64,000 bases of DNA. It comes from Clostridiales bacterium. GTDB taxonomy: Bacteria > Bacillota > Clostridia > Saccharofermentanales > Saccharofermentanaceae. Shown one piece after another: positions 45,851 to 53,501 of the stretch. The position numbers and the translations under genes are program-made. Each line of letters starts with the position of its first letter. The stretch's first letter is position 1. The DNA is taken from NCBI GenBank assembly GCA_017617525.1, contig JAFZWA010000050.1:62001-126000 (forward strand), given 5' to 3'. The notes under the pieces are model-generated. The model ran no database searches, had not been told where the DNA came from, and saw only the letters and a list, made by a program, of their open reading frames with translations.

Positions 45851-46597
45851 ATGTTTTCGATCGTAATGCCTGCCTATAATGAGGGCGAGCATATCTATGA
45901 AAATCTTCTTAAGACGAATGAGATCGTATCTTCGTTCTGCGATGATTTCGAGATCGTCTGTGTCAACGACGGAAGCTCCGACAATACGGAAGAACAGGCA
46001 AAGAAAGCTTCTGAGGAATGCGCAAGTATCCGCCTCGTTACCTATCCGAAAAACGGCGGTAAGGGCTACGCGATCAAGCAGGGCGTAGAGGCGGCCAAAG
46101 GCGATCGGATCGCGTTTTTAGATTCAGACCTCGATCTGTCACCGGATCATTTCGAAGACTTCCTTTCTCATATGGACAGCGAAAAGGCCGATGTTGTTAT
46201 CGGCTCGAAAATGCATAAAGAATCCAAGCTCGAGTACCCCTTCTTAAGAAAGTTCATCAGCTTCGGCTACTACGTGATGCTGCGAGTGCTTTTCCGTCTG
46301 AAAGTGCACGATACACAGACGGGCATCAAGGTCTATAAGGCCGACATCTTAAAAGAGATCGTTCCCGGCGTCATCACGAAGGGCTTTGCCTACGATATCG
46401 AGCTTCTGGCCTGCGCCAACGAGATGGGCGCAAAGATCATCGAGCGTCCGATCCGCCTGGTATTTACCAGAGAAGGCGGCTTTTCGCGCATCCGCTTTAA
46501 GGATATCTGGCAGGTGTTTAAGGATACGTTCAAGATCAAAAGAAAGATCCGCAAAATTAGAAAAGACAGAAAGAAAGCCGCGTCCGCAAAGGCCTGA
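45851..46597 (+). CDS. GT2 family glycosyltransferase (dolichyl-phosphate sugar synthase-like)
   Basis: Cytoplasmic-face transferase of a sugar from a nucleotide donor. FSIVMPAYNEGEHI starts the GT-A fold, VNDGSSDNT near residue 40 and LDSDLDLS near 92 carry the metal-binding acidic residues, and the C-terminus is highly basic. There is no membrane helix. The ATG at 45851 follows AAAAGGAG by eight bases; the frame upstream runs through the promoter and terminator, so it is not coding. 248 residues. Next to glf, it may make a lipid-linked sugar or add a galactofuranose; the acceptor is unknown. Confidence 0.88.
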   Translation: MFSIVMPAYNEGEHIYENLLKTNEIVSSFCDDFEIVCVNDGSSDNTEEQAKKASEECASIRLVTYPKNGGKGYAIKQGVEAAKGDRIAFLDSDLDLSPDHFEDFLSHMDSEKADVVIGSKMHKESKLEYPFLRKFISFGYYVMLRVLFRLKVHDTQTGIKVYKADILKEIVPGVITKGFAYDIELLACANEMGAKIIERPIRLVFTREGGFSRIRFKDIWQVFKDTFKIKRKIRKIRKDRKKAASAKA

Positions 46598-46614
46598 CAG
46601 GGAGGCGAATCAGT

Positions 46615-47739
46615 ATGGAAAAGCGATATGACTATCTGGTAGTCGGAGCCGGCCTTTATGGTGCCGTATTTGCCCGTGAAGCAAAGAAGGCGGGAAAGAA
46701 GGTGCTCGTTATCGAGAAGCGTCCGCACATCGCGGGAAACGTATTCTGCGAGGATATCGAAGGCATCAAGGTCCATAAGTATGGCGCGCATATCTTCCAT
46801 ACCAACAACAAAGAGGTGTGGGAGTACTTAAAGCAGTTCACGGAATTCAACCGCTTTACCAACAGCCCGGTCGCAAACTACAAGGGCGAACTCTTTTCGC
46901 TTCCTTTCAACATGTATACCTTTAACAAGATGTGGGGCGTTGTGACACCCGAAGAGGCCATGGCGAAGATCGAAGAGCAGAAAGCCGAGATGGCGGGAAA
47001 AGAACCGGCTAATCTTGAAGAGCAGGCGATCTCTCTGATCGGACGAGATCTTTTCGAAAAACTCGTAAAGGGCTATACCGAGAAGCAGTGGGGAAGAGAC
47101 TGTAAGGACCTTCCCGCGTTCATCATCAAGCGCCTTCCGGTAAGACTTACTTTCGATAACAATTACTTCAACGCACTTTATCAGGGCATCCCGACGGGCG
47201 GCTACACCAAGATGGTGGACAATATGCTCGACGGTATCGAAGTGCTTCTGAATACCAACTATCTCGACGACAAAAAGAAGTGGAACGAAATGGCGGATAA
47301 GGTCGTTTATACGGGCCCGATCGACGCGTATTTCGATTATTCGCTCGGATACCTTCAGTACAGGTCCGTGCGTTTTGAAAATGAGCTTCTCGATATCCCG
47401 AACTTCCAGGGCAACGCGGCGGTGAACTACACTGACAGAGAGACTCCGTGGACGCGCATCATCGAGCACAAGTGGTTCACTTTCGGAAAAGACGAAGACG
47501 GAAACGATCTTCCGAAAACGGTCATCAGCCGTGAATACAGTTCCGAATGGAAGCCCGGAGATGAGCCTTACTATCCGGTCAACGATGAGGAGAACGGAAA
47601 GCTCTATGGTAAGTACAGAGAACTCGCGGATAAAGAAGAGAAGATCATCTTCGGCGGACGCCTCGGTGAGTACAAATACTACGACATGGACGCGGTCGTC
47701 GCGTCGGCGCTGTCTATGGTCAAAAAAGTACTGAAGTGA
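46615..47739 (+). CDS. glf: UDP-galactopyranose mutase
   Basis: Flavoenzyme that converts UDP-galactopyranose to UDP-galactofuranose, the donor for galactofuranose in surface polymers. FAD site GAGLYGAVFAREA at residues 11-23, IEKRPHIAGNVF near 36, the family segments TEKQWGRD near 160 and FGGRLGEYKYYDMD near 345 with active-site Arg. Its 374 residues are standard. It lies between two GT2 transferases. Confidence 0.97.
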   Translation: MEKRYDYLVVGAGLYGAVFAREAKKAGKKVLVIEKRPHIAGNVFCEDIEGIKVHKYGAHIFHTNNKEVWEYLKQFTEFNRFTNSPVANYKGELFSLPFNMYTFNKMWGVVTPEEAMAKIEEQKAEMAGKEPANLEEQAISLIGRDLFEKLVKGYTEKQWGRDCKDLPAFIIKRLPVRLTFDNNYFNALYQGIPTGGYTKMVDNMLDGIEVLLNTNYLDDKKKWNEMADKVVYTGPIDAYFDYSLGYLQYRSVRFENELLDIPNFQGNAAVNYTDRETPWTRIIEHKWFTFGKDEDGNDLPKTVISREYSSEWKPGDEPYYPVNDEENGKLYGKYRELADKEEKIIFGGRLGEYKYYDMDAVVASALSMVKKVLK

Positions 47740-47767
47740 TACATTGTATGTGACTGGAGGAAGAAAC

Positions 47768-48484
47768 ATGGACGATCTTTATATTGTCATGCCGGCATAT
47801 AACGAAGAAGCCAATATCGAGTCGGTGATCTCGGCCTGGTATCCCGTTTTGGAGGGAAAAGGCGAAGGTTCCCGTCTGGTCGTCGCTGACAGCGGAAGCG
47901 TAGATAAGACGCATGAGATCCTTCTTTCTCTTAAGGAAAAGTATCCGAAACTCGAAGTTCTTCCGGACACGCTCAAGCAGCATGGTCCGAAGTTGATCGC
48001 CCTTTATAAGTACGCGATCGAAAAGAAGGCGGACTATATCTTTCAGACAGACTCTGACGGACAGACGAACCCGGCGGAATTTTCCGCTTTCTGGGATCTT
48101 CGAAATGAGTATGACGCGATCCTCGGAAACCGTGTCGTCCGTGGCGACGGAAAGTCCAGAAAGTTCGTCGAGAATTTCCTGTGCTTCCTTCTCCGTTTGC
48201 ACTTCGGTGTCAAGGTCAAGGACAGTAACGCGCCGTTTCGTCTGATGAGATCTTCCCTTGTCGATAAGTACGTCGGAAGATTCAGAGAAGACTATAATCT
48301 TCCGAACGTTATGCTGACGACATTCTTTGCTTACTACAAGGAAAAGTACACACTTCGTGAGATCACTTTCAAGCCTCGTCAGGGCGGAAAGAACTCCATC
48401 AACATTAAAAAGATCATCAAGATCGGCTGGGCAGCCCTTGCCGATTTCCGAGCATTTAAAAAGGAGATGAAAGCCTCGAAATAA
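47768..48484 (+). CDS. GT2 family glycosyltransferase
   Basis: Second cytoplasmic GT-A transferase of the cluster. LYIVMPAYNEEANIESV near residue 3, VVADSGSVDKT near 38 and QTDSDGQTNP near 91 provide the donor and metal site. Start at ATG 47768, seven bases after TGGAGGAA; the frame from 47744 has no ribosome site. 238 residues, no membrane helix. Together with glf it suggests a galactofuranose-containing glycan, but no polymerase or flippase lies in the window. Confidence 0.86.
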   Translation: MDDLYIVMPAYNEEANIESVISAWYPVLEGKGEGSRLVVADSGSVDKTHEILLSLKEKYPKLEVLPDTLKQHGPKLIALYKYAIEKKADYIFQTDSDGQTNPAEFSAFWDLRNEYDAILGNRVVRGDGKSRKFVENFLCFLLRLHFGVKVKDSNAPFRLMRSSLVDKYVGRFREDYNLPNVMLTTFFAYYKEKYTLREITFKPRQGGKNSINIKKIIKIGWAALADFRAFKKEMKASK

Positions 48485-48508
48485 GAGTGCTTTTCGAAAA
48501 GGAAAAAG

Positions 48509-49633
48509 ATGAAGGAAAAAGAAAAGAAGATCAAAGGCCTCGGCAAGTCCAAACAGGGCATTTCCGAACAGGAAGAGGCAGTAGAGGAAGTCGAAAAGAC
48601 ATATAAGGTCCCGGAGCTTAAAGAGAAGGTCCTTCCGGATCCGGCCATCGAGAAGATGACCAAGGCGGAAGCGCTTGCGTATTTCGATCTTCCGGAATGG
48701 GCGAGCAAGCAGGATCTTGACGATCAGTTCTGGAAACTCGGTAAGACCTATAGGGCGCAAAAAGACGAGCAGAAGCTCGCCGATATCGCTTGCGCCTACA
48801 GCATTGCCACAGGTGAGCGTGACAGAAAACAGCAGGAAGAAAAGGAAGAGATCGAGTCCAAGCACTATCTCGGAAAGTCCACAAAAGAGTGGAAGAATAT
48901 CTGGCATTACTACTGGTGGGTGCCGATCATCGTATGCGCGGTCATCGTTTTCCTCGGTGCGTTCATCAAGGTCTATTTCATCGAACCGAAAGTTGATCTT
49001 CGTGTCGCTTCGATCGGACACTTCGAGTACGACGATGCTTTCCTGTCGGCATTTTTCAGCGAGTATACGGAACTGAAGAATCCGGATCTGCAGAGCGCGG
49101 ATGTCGTTTCCGAAAACAGCGAAGGCGCGCAGACGGATAAATACGCGGTACAGAAGGCGACCAGCATGATGGCCGTCCACCCGGATCTTCTCTTTTTCGA
49201 TATGCCGTGTGTTCCGGTCTACGTCAACAGCGGCGACCTTCAGATCATGGACGAAGAATACGAAAAGATGAAGGCGACATGGTCCGCGGAAGACCTCGCG
49301 AGGATCGAGCCGTACGTGTATTCCAGAGCGAGATTCTACGACGATTACGTACAGTATATGACGGAAGAATATCAGGAACAGTTTGATCCTTTGGAGCCTC
49401 AGGATTACGAAGACCACATCTACGGATTCATCATCCGTGACCGTGTCGATCAGCTGTCGCTTGGTTTCGATGTGCAGTGGAAGCAGGAAGATTCCGCGAT
49501 CGTTGTCGGCGTCGGTGCCGGAAGCGGAGACCTGGATAAGGCGATCGAAATGTGCGAATTCGTCCTTTCTAATATCGACACTATGAGAGTTACATACGAG
49601 AAGACCTATCCGTACGCGAATACGGAGGATTGA
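48509..49633 (+). CDS. Single-pass membrane protein with J-like cytoplasmic domain lacking HPD
   Basis: Not assigned to a known family. Charged N-terminus (1-50); residues about 53-110 look like a J domain: AEALAYFDLPEWASKQDLDDQFWKL and KLADIACAYSIATGERDRK match helices I-III, but the HPD between helices II and III is replaced by RAQKDEQ. One membrane helix at about 142-160 (PIIVCAVIVFLGAFI) follows a Trp/Tyr-rich stretch, then an extracytoplasmic domain of about 210 residues rich in acidic and aromatic residues. It is 24 bases after the glycosyltransferase gene. Without HPD it cannot stimulate DnaK in the usual way. Confidence 0.75.
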   Translation: MKEKEKKIKGLGKSKQGISEQEEAVEEVEKTYKVPELKEKVLPDPAIEKMTKAEALAYFDLPEWASKQDLDDQFWKLGKTYRAQKDEQKLADIACAYSIATGERDRKQQEEKEEIESKHYLGKSTKEWKNIWHYYWWVPIIVCAVIVFLGAFIKVYFIEPKVDLRVASIGHFEYDDAFLSAFFSEYTELKNPDLQSADVVSENSEGAQTDKYAVQKATSMMAVHPDLLFFDMPCVPVYVNSGDLQIMDEEYEKMKATWSAEDLARIEPYVYSRARFYDDYVQYMTEEYQEQFDPLEPQDYEDHIYGFIIRDRVDQLSLGFDVQWKQEDSAIVVGVGAGSGDLDKAIEMCEFVLSNIDTMRVTYEKTYPYANTED

Positions 49634-49638
49634 TCGGT

Positions 49639-50358
49639 TTATTCTTCTTTTAAGAGACGGATATCTTCATCGGACAGAGCATACATCTCTCCGGGAAGCT
49701 GGCCGTCTTTTAGTTTTAATGTCCCGATGCTTTCACGATGCAGAAGCTCGACTGATCTTCCGGTCGCCGCGAGCATACGCTTGACCTGATGCGTTTTTCC
49801 TTCGGTAAGCGTCAGTCTGCACTGCTTGTCGGGAAGAAGCTCAAGCTTCGCGCTCTTCAGTTTTTCGGGCTGATGTCCCTTTTCGCAAAGCGTCATTCCC
49901 TTTTGGAAAAGCTCTACCTCTTTCTCGGTCAGATCATTTCCGGAATAGGTCACGAGATAGACCTTTTCGCGGTGCCATTTCGGGCTTGTAAGACGATGCG
50001 AAAGATCACCGTCATTCGTAAGAAGAAGGACGCCGGTCGTATGGTAATCGAGTCTTCCGACAGGGGAGATCTTTTTCGTTTTCAGGTTCGAAGGGAGAAG
50101 GTCGCCGACACAGGGAAGACGGTCATCGCTCATGGCGGTCAGATATCCGTCGGGCTTGTTCAGGCAGAAGTAAAGGTACTCGCTTCCTTTTACCGTTTCG
50201 CCGTCCAATGTGATACGAGAACTCATTTCTTCCGTGACAGAATAGCCCGGATCACGGATGACTTCACCGTCGATCATGACCCGGCCTTTGCGAAGAAGTT
50301 CTTTGACTTCGGTTCTCGTTCCATATCCCGAATTTGCCAGCAATTTGTCCAATCTCAT
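49639..50358 (-). CDS. 16S rRNA pseudouridine synthase, RsuA family
   Basis: Converts a uridine to pseudouridine in rRNA (RsuA acts on 16S position 516; the target here is inferred). N-terminal S4 RNA-binding domain MRLDKLLANSGYGTRTEVK, then the catalytic signature VGRLDYHTTGVLLLTNDG near residue 98 with the active-site Asp. Length of 239 is normal. The ATG at 50358 begins the S4 domain, so no later start is possible, yet TATAAT lies only six bases before it with no ribosome binding site: the mRNA is probably leaderless. It converges with the J-like gene, six bases apart. Confidence 0.92.
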   Translation of the reverse strand: MRLDKLLANSGYGTRTEVKELLRKGRVMIDGEVIRDPGYSVTEEMSSRITLDGETVKGSEYLYFCLNKPDGYLTAMSDDRLPCVGDLLPSNLKTKKISPVGRLDYHTTGVLLLTNDGDLSHRLTSPKWHREKVYLVTYSGNDLTEKEVELFQKGMTLCEKGHQPEKLKSAKLELLPDKQCRLTLTEGKTHQVKRMLAATGRSVELLHRESIGTLKLKDGQLPGEMYALSDEDIRLLKEE

Positions 50359-50364
50359 GGACGT

Positions 50365-50373
50365 ATTATAACA
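50365..50373 (-). promoter_or_regulatory. Extended -10 promoter of the pseudouridine synthase gene, leaderless
   Basis: On the minus strand TGTTATAAT (TATAAT at 50370-50365) is followed by ACGTCC and then the ATG. Transcription would start at or within two bases of the A of the start codon. Confidence 0.7.
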
Positions 50374-50413
50374 AAAATGCCACATTTTCGCTCGTGAAAA
50401 ACGCTTCTGCGCG

Positions 50414-50422
50414 TGGTATAAT
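50414..50422 (+). promoter_or_regulatory. Extended -10 promoter of the Smr/UDG operon
   Basis: TGGTATAAT, with TATAAT at 50417-50422, 30 bases before the ATG. It is divergent from the pseudouridine synthase promoter 41 bases away. Confidence 0.7.
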
Positions 50423-50452
50423 ACAAATGTAAGTTTCAAAATGGGGGTAACT

Positions 50453-50797
50453 ATGGCCGCTAGTATCATCAATATCAAAGAAGGCATGCCGAAGGTTGAT
50501 GTTGCAACTCGTAAATTACGGTTGGAACTGAATACTCTGCGTCGTGTCGGCGTCAACCAGGTGAAGATCATTCACGGATATGGTTCGACGGGAAAGGGCG
50601 GCCTGATCAAGACAGCTACCCACGAGATATTGCGTACTATGCAGAGCGAGGGCAGGATCAAGGCTTTCTGTCCGGGCGAGCAGTTCGGTCCTTTTGAAAC
50701 ACTCGGCAGATCTATGGTCGAGAAATGTCCCGCGTTCCGTAATGACCCTGACTGGGCAAAAGCCAATGACGGTGTCACGCTGGTGCTTCTCAGATGA
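50453..50797 (+). CDS. Stand-alone Smr domain protein
   Basis: The 114-residue protein is a single Smr domain, as found at the end of MutS2: MPKVDVATRKLRLELN (the DLH-like N-terminal part degenerate) and KIIHGYGSTGKGGLIKTA near residues 38-55, the conserved HGxG nucleic-acid-binding loop. Such domains nick or bind branched DNA or act on RNA. ATG 50453 follows GGGGGT; the ATG at 50441 precedes it. Its stop overlaps the uracil-DNA glycosylase start (ATGA). Confidence 0.85.
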   Translation: MAASIINIKEGMPKVDVATRKLRLELNTLRRVGVNQVKIIHGYGSTGKGGLIKTATHEILRTMQSEGRIKAFCPGEQFGPFETLGRSMVEKCPAFRNDPDWAKANDGVTLVLLR

Positions 50798-51411
50798 AAA
50801 TTTCCTGGAGTGATTTTGTAGAGCAGTGCAATACCTGCGAAGCATGCCCGCTTTCGAAGACGAGAAAGAATGTCGTTATCTACCGCGGTAATGTCGTCGC
50901 GCCCATTATGTTCGTCGGAGAAGGTCCGGGAGCGACGGAGGACGAGCAGGGACTTCCTTTTGTCGGACAGGCGGGAAGACTGCTGCAGCTCCTTATAGAC
51001 GCACAGGGCTTTTCAACAAAGGATTTCCATATCGCCAATGTCGTTAAGTGCCGTCCGCCGGAAAACAGAGTTCCGACTGACGCGGAGGCGGCGGCATGTA
51101 AGAAGCTTCTGGGCACACAGATCCTGCTTTGCAAACCGAAGATCATCGTCCTTCTCGGAAAGACCGCCTACACACTCTTTACGGGCGATAAGAACGCGAA
51201 GATGACACAGATCCGAGGCGCTTTTATCGAAAAGAACGGATACCTGATCCTGCCGACTTTCCATCCGGCATATATTCTGAGAAACAATAACGAACGTGTG
51301 AAGCTTTGGAAGGATATCGAGATGGTCAGAAAGAAGGCCGAAGAGATGGGCCTTATGGAGCCTCTTCCGGGAGCTCCGGACATGCCGACTGAGCGTCCGT
51401 CTTCAAAGTAA
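50794..51411 (+). CDS. Uracil-DNA glycosylase, family 4 (iron-sulfur)
   Basis: Removes uracil from DNA in base excision repair. The iron-sulfur ligands are in CEACPL (C15, C18), KCRPPENR near residue 87 and AACKKLL near 104; the active-site motifs are GEGPGATEDEQGLPFVG near 42 and LPTFHPAYILRN near 154. 205 residues, the family 4 size. Coupled to the Smr gene, so a small DNA-maintenance operon. Confidence 0.95.
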   Translation: MKISWSDFVEQCNTCEACPLSKTRKNVVIYRGNVVAPIMFVGEGPGATEDEQGLPFVGQAGRLLQLLIDAQGFSTKDFHIANVVKCRPPENRVPTDAEAAACKKLLGTQILLCKPKIIVLLGKTAYTLFTGDKNAKMTQIRGAFIEKNGYLILPTFHPAYILRNNNERVKLWKDIEMVRKKAEEMGLMEPLPGAPDMPTERPSSK

Positions 51412-51466
51412 GAAGGAGCGGTCGGAACATCAGAGAAATTTTCATAAGCCGCGGTTCAAAAAGGGC

Positions 51467-51495
51467 TTGCACTTACCTTTGACTTTTGATATACT
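51467..51495 (+). promoter_or_regulatory. Promoter of tRNA-Gln
   Basis: TTGCAC (51467-51472), 17 bases, TATACT (51490-51495), 22 bases before the tRNA. Confidence 0.8.
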
Positions 51496-51517
51496 TTCAA
51501 CCGTTGATTTACAACAT

Positions 51518-51591
51518 TGCCGAATTGTGTAAGGGTAGCACTCCGGTTTCTGGCACCGTCTGTCTGGGTTCGAATCCTAGTTCGGCAGCCA
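51518..51591 (+). tRNA. tRNA-Gln (anticodon CTG)
   Basis: TGCCGAA (51518-51524) pairs with TTCGGCA (51581-51587), discriminator G, encoded CCA. The T arm CTGGG-TTCGAAT-CCTAG is regular and the anticodon loop TTCTGGC gives CTG, reading CAG. The U1-A72 pair is typical of tRNA-Gln. The outermost anticodon-stem pair is C-T, so only four of five pairs form. Confidence 0.94.
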
Positions 51592-51592
51592 T

Positions 51593-51628
51593 AAGGCTGT
51601 TTCTTCGAAAGAAGAGACAGCCTTTTTC
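51593..51628 (+). terminator. Terminator after tRNA-Gln
   Basis: AAGGCTGTTTCTTC pairs with GAAGAGACAGCCTT (one G-T pair) around GAAA, then TTTCTTTT. Confidence 0.88.
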
Positions 51629-51714
51629 TTTTACCTTCGGTATAAACCTCTGTTCAACGCCATGAAAAAAGTGCATACTTTAAACTAATCCGAAAAAAGT
51701 GAGGCATGGATGTT

Positions 51715-52593
51715 ATGGCAAATTCTAAAGCTTCCTGGATCGATCAGATCCCCGAAGGCGACTTTATCACACCTGAACCGTCATATGAGGTAGGTAAGTA
51801 TTTCGACCGCTTTAAAAGCGATGAGGCGGCGGGTATGAAGTACTATTTCTTCGACCCTTCCGAGCACGGCTATCCGAAGGAAAAGAACTATCCGCTTCTT
51901 ATTTTCCTGCATGGCGCGACCAATGCCCTCGTTGGAGAGACCTGCATCAACTATACCGGCGCGGAGTACTATGCTTCCGATAAATATCAGGAAGATCTCG
52001 GCGGCGCTTATATCCTGATCCCGATCGCCAATGAGTATAAGCTCGAGGACGGCCGCTGCGCGGGCTTTTGGGACGAGACCTATGTCGATCCCGTCATGAA
52101 GCTCATTGACGCATTTATCGAAAAGCACACGGAGGGTGTCGGCGTGAAGTTCCTTCTCGGAAACTCCGCGGGCGCGAGATTTACTTTTACCCTGGCCACA
52201 AGTTTCCCGGATAAGTTCGACGTTCTGGTACCGGTCGGAACCGACGCGATCCCGGATGACGATGTGATGGATGAACTGGAGAAAAACGGCGTGACACTGT
52301 TCTTTGCCGACGGCCTTCGCGATGAGATCGTAAGTCACGAAAAGATCGAGGCCAGACGTCCCCGTATGGAAAGAATGAAGAACAGCTTCATCTATACACC
52401 GGAATGGGTAAGAAACGCGGACAAAGGCATCGCTTCGATCAACTTCGGTTTCGAGATGGGGCAGCACTGCCTGATGAACGGCGTACAGTCGAACCTGATG
52501 TTTCTGGATGGAACGCCGATGGATCCGAGACTTCCGAACGGTATGACCGGATGGATGGCCGAGGAACTGAAACGTCGTGAATCGAACAAATAA
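51715..52593 (+). CDS. Alpha/beta hydrolase, esterase-like, cytoplasmic
   Basis: Probable esterase of the PHB-depolymerase/feruloyl-esterase-like group. LLIFLHGAT near residue 60 is the oxyanion-hole strand; LGNSAGARF near 146 is the nucleophile elbow GxSxG; a D in FADGLRDEIV near 200 and H in MGQHCLMNG near 255 complete a plausible triad. No signal peptide, so the substrate is intracellular or imported. The start is uncertain between ATG 51706 and 51715; 51715 has the better spacing to GTGAGG. It stands alone after the tRNA terminator and before a DeoR regulator. Confidence 0.8.
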   Translation: MANSKASWIDQIPEGDFITPEPSYEVGKYFDRFKSDEAAGMKYYFFDPSEHGYPKEKNYPLLIFLHGATNALVGETCINYTGAEYYASDKYQEDLGGAYILIPIANEYKLEDGRCAGFWDETYVDPVMKLIDAFIEKHTEGVGVKFLLGNSAGARFTFTLATSFPDKFDVLVPVGTDAIPDDDVMDELEKNGVTLFFADGLRDEIVSHEKIEARRPRMERMKNSFIYTPEWVRNADKGIASINFGFEMGQHCLMNGVQSNLMFLDGTPMDPRLPNGMTGWMAEELKRRESNK

Positions 52594-52622
52594 TCATCAT
52601 TTTTGTACTTTTGTTTCCCGAA

Positions 52623-52648
52623 ATGAAAATACATGAAAGGAAATGAAA
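52623..52648 (+). promoter_or_regulatory. Three ATGAAA direct repeats with 10-base period upstream of deoR
   Basis: ATGAAA begins at 52623, 52633 and 52643, exactly one helical turn apart, ending ten bases before the -35 box. DeoR-family repressors bind direct repeats of similar spacing, so this may be the binding array of the regulator encoded at 52725. Confidence 0.5.
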
Positions 52649-52657
52649 GAAATCGTA

Positions 52658-52686
52658 TTGACAAGCCTTTTCTTCCTCTTTAATAT
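52658..52686 (+). promoter_or_regulatory. Promoter of the DeoR-family regulator gene
   Basis: Consensus TTGACA (52658-52663), 17 bases, TAATAT (52681-52686). Confidence 0.75.
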
Positions 52687-52724
52687 AGGTTTCGTTTCTA
52701 ATAGAAATCGGGGAGTGAAAAGAA

Positions 52725-53501
52725 ATGATCAATGTCGACAGAAGAAAAAAGATCCTGGAAATCCTGGAGAAGGAAACTCGTGTATCCACCACGGACCTTC
52801 AGACCAGCTTAGGCGTTACCGGCGCGACCATCCGATCTGACCTTCGTGACTTAGAGCGTGAAGGCGCGATCGTTCGTTTTCACGGTGGTGCAAGGATCTC
52901 CGATTCCGTAAAGCAGTCTTCCAACCCGGAGAACTATATGCTCCGTTCGGTCATGTGCGTTGCCGAAAAGCAGGCGATCGGAAGAGAAGCGGCGAAGTTC
53001 GTTCACGAAGGTGAGACGATCTTTATCGACGCGAGTTCCACGACCTTCCACATGATCCCTTACATCAACACACTCGAAAACATCACCGTGGTCACCAACG
53101 GTATCCATACCGCCATGGAGATCCAGAGAAACAGTAACTTCAGGACCGTTTTGGTCGGCGGCGTCCTTCGTCCGCACAGTGGTGCCATCGAGGGACTTCT
53201 CTGCGAAGAGATGTTAAGAAGGATCAGCGGTGACAGCTATTTTGTTTCCGGCAACGGTTTTTCTCTGACTTCCGGTCTTACCGGACACAATTTCTACGAA
53301 CTCGAACTTAAAAAGCGCTTCGCGGAAAAGTGCAAGCGCATCGTGGCTTTGGTCGACTCTACGAAATTAGAGCAGGATTCGACATCGTCCTTTATTCCTG
53401 CCGAAAGGATCGACGTTCTCATTACAGACGAAAGAATAGATCCCAAGCTTGCGCAAGAGATCCGTGACTTTGGTATCGATCTGGTAATTGCTCCGATGTG
53501 A
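52725..53501 (+). CDS. DeoR-family transcriptional regulator
   Basis: Represses sugar or nucleoside genes until a phosphorylated sugar binds. N-terminal winged helix: RRKKILEILEKETRVSTTDLQTSLGVTGATIRSDLRDLE near residues 5-43; the C-terminal sugar-phosphate isomerase-like domain has FIDASSTTFHMI, LVGGVLRPHSGAIEG and VALVDSTKLEQDS. 258 residues, full length. No sugar gene lies next to it; the nearest are the esterase upstream and, convergent and directly abutting, an AraC regulator. Confidence 0.93.
   Translation: MINVDRRKKILEILEKETRVSTTDLQTSLGVTGATIRSDLRDLEREGAIVRFHGGARISDSVKQSSNPENYMLRSVMCVAEKQAIGREAAKFVHEGETIFIDASSTTFHMIPYINTLENITVVTNGIHTAMEIQRNSNFRTVLVGGVLRPHSGAIEGLLCEEMLRRISGDSYFVSGNGFSLTSGLTGHNFYELELKKRFAEKCKRIVALVDSTKLEQDSTSSFIPAERIDVLITDERIDPKLAQEIRDFGIDLVIAPM

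Noticed and set aside
51592-51714. Integration site next to tRNA-Gln
   Set aside because: No integrase gene or repeat of the tRNA 3' end was found in the following region.
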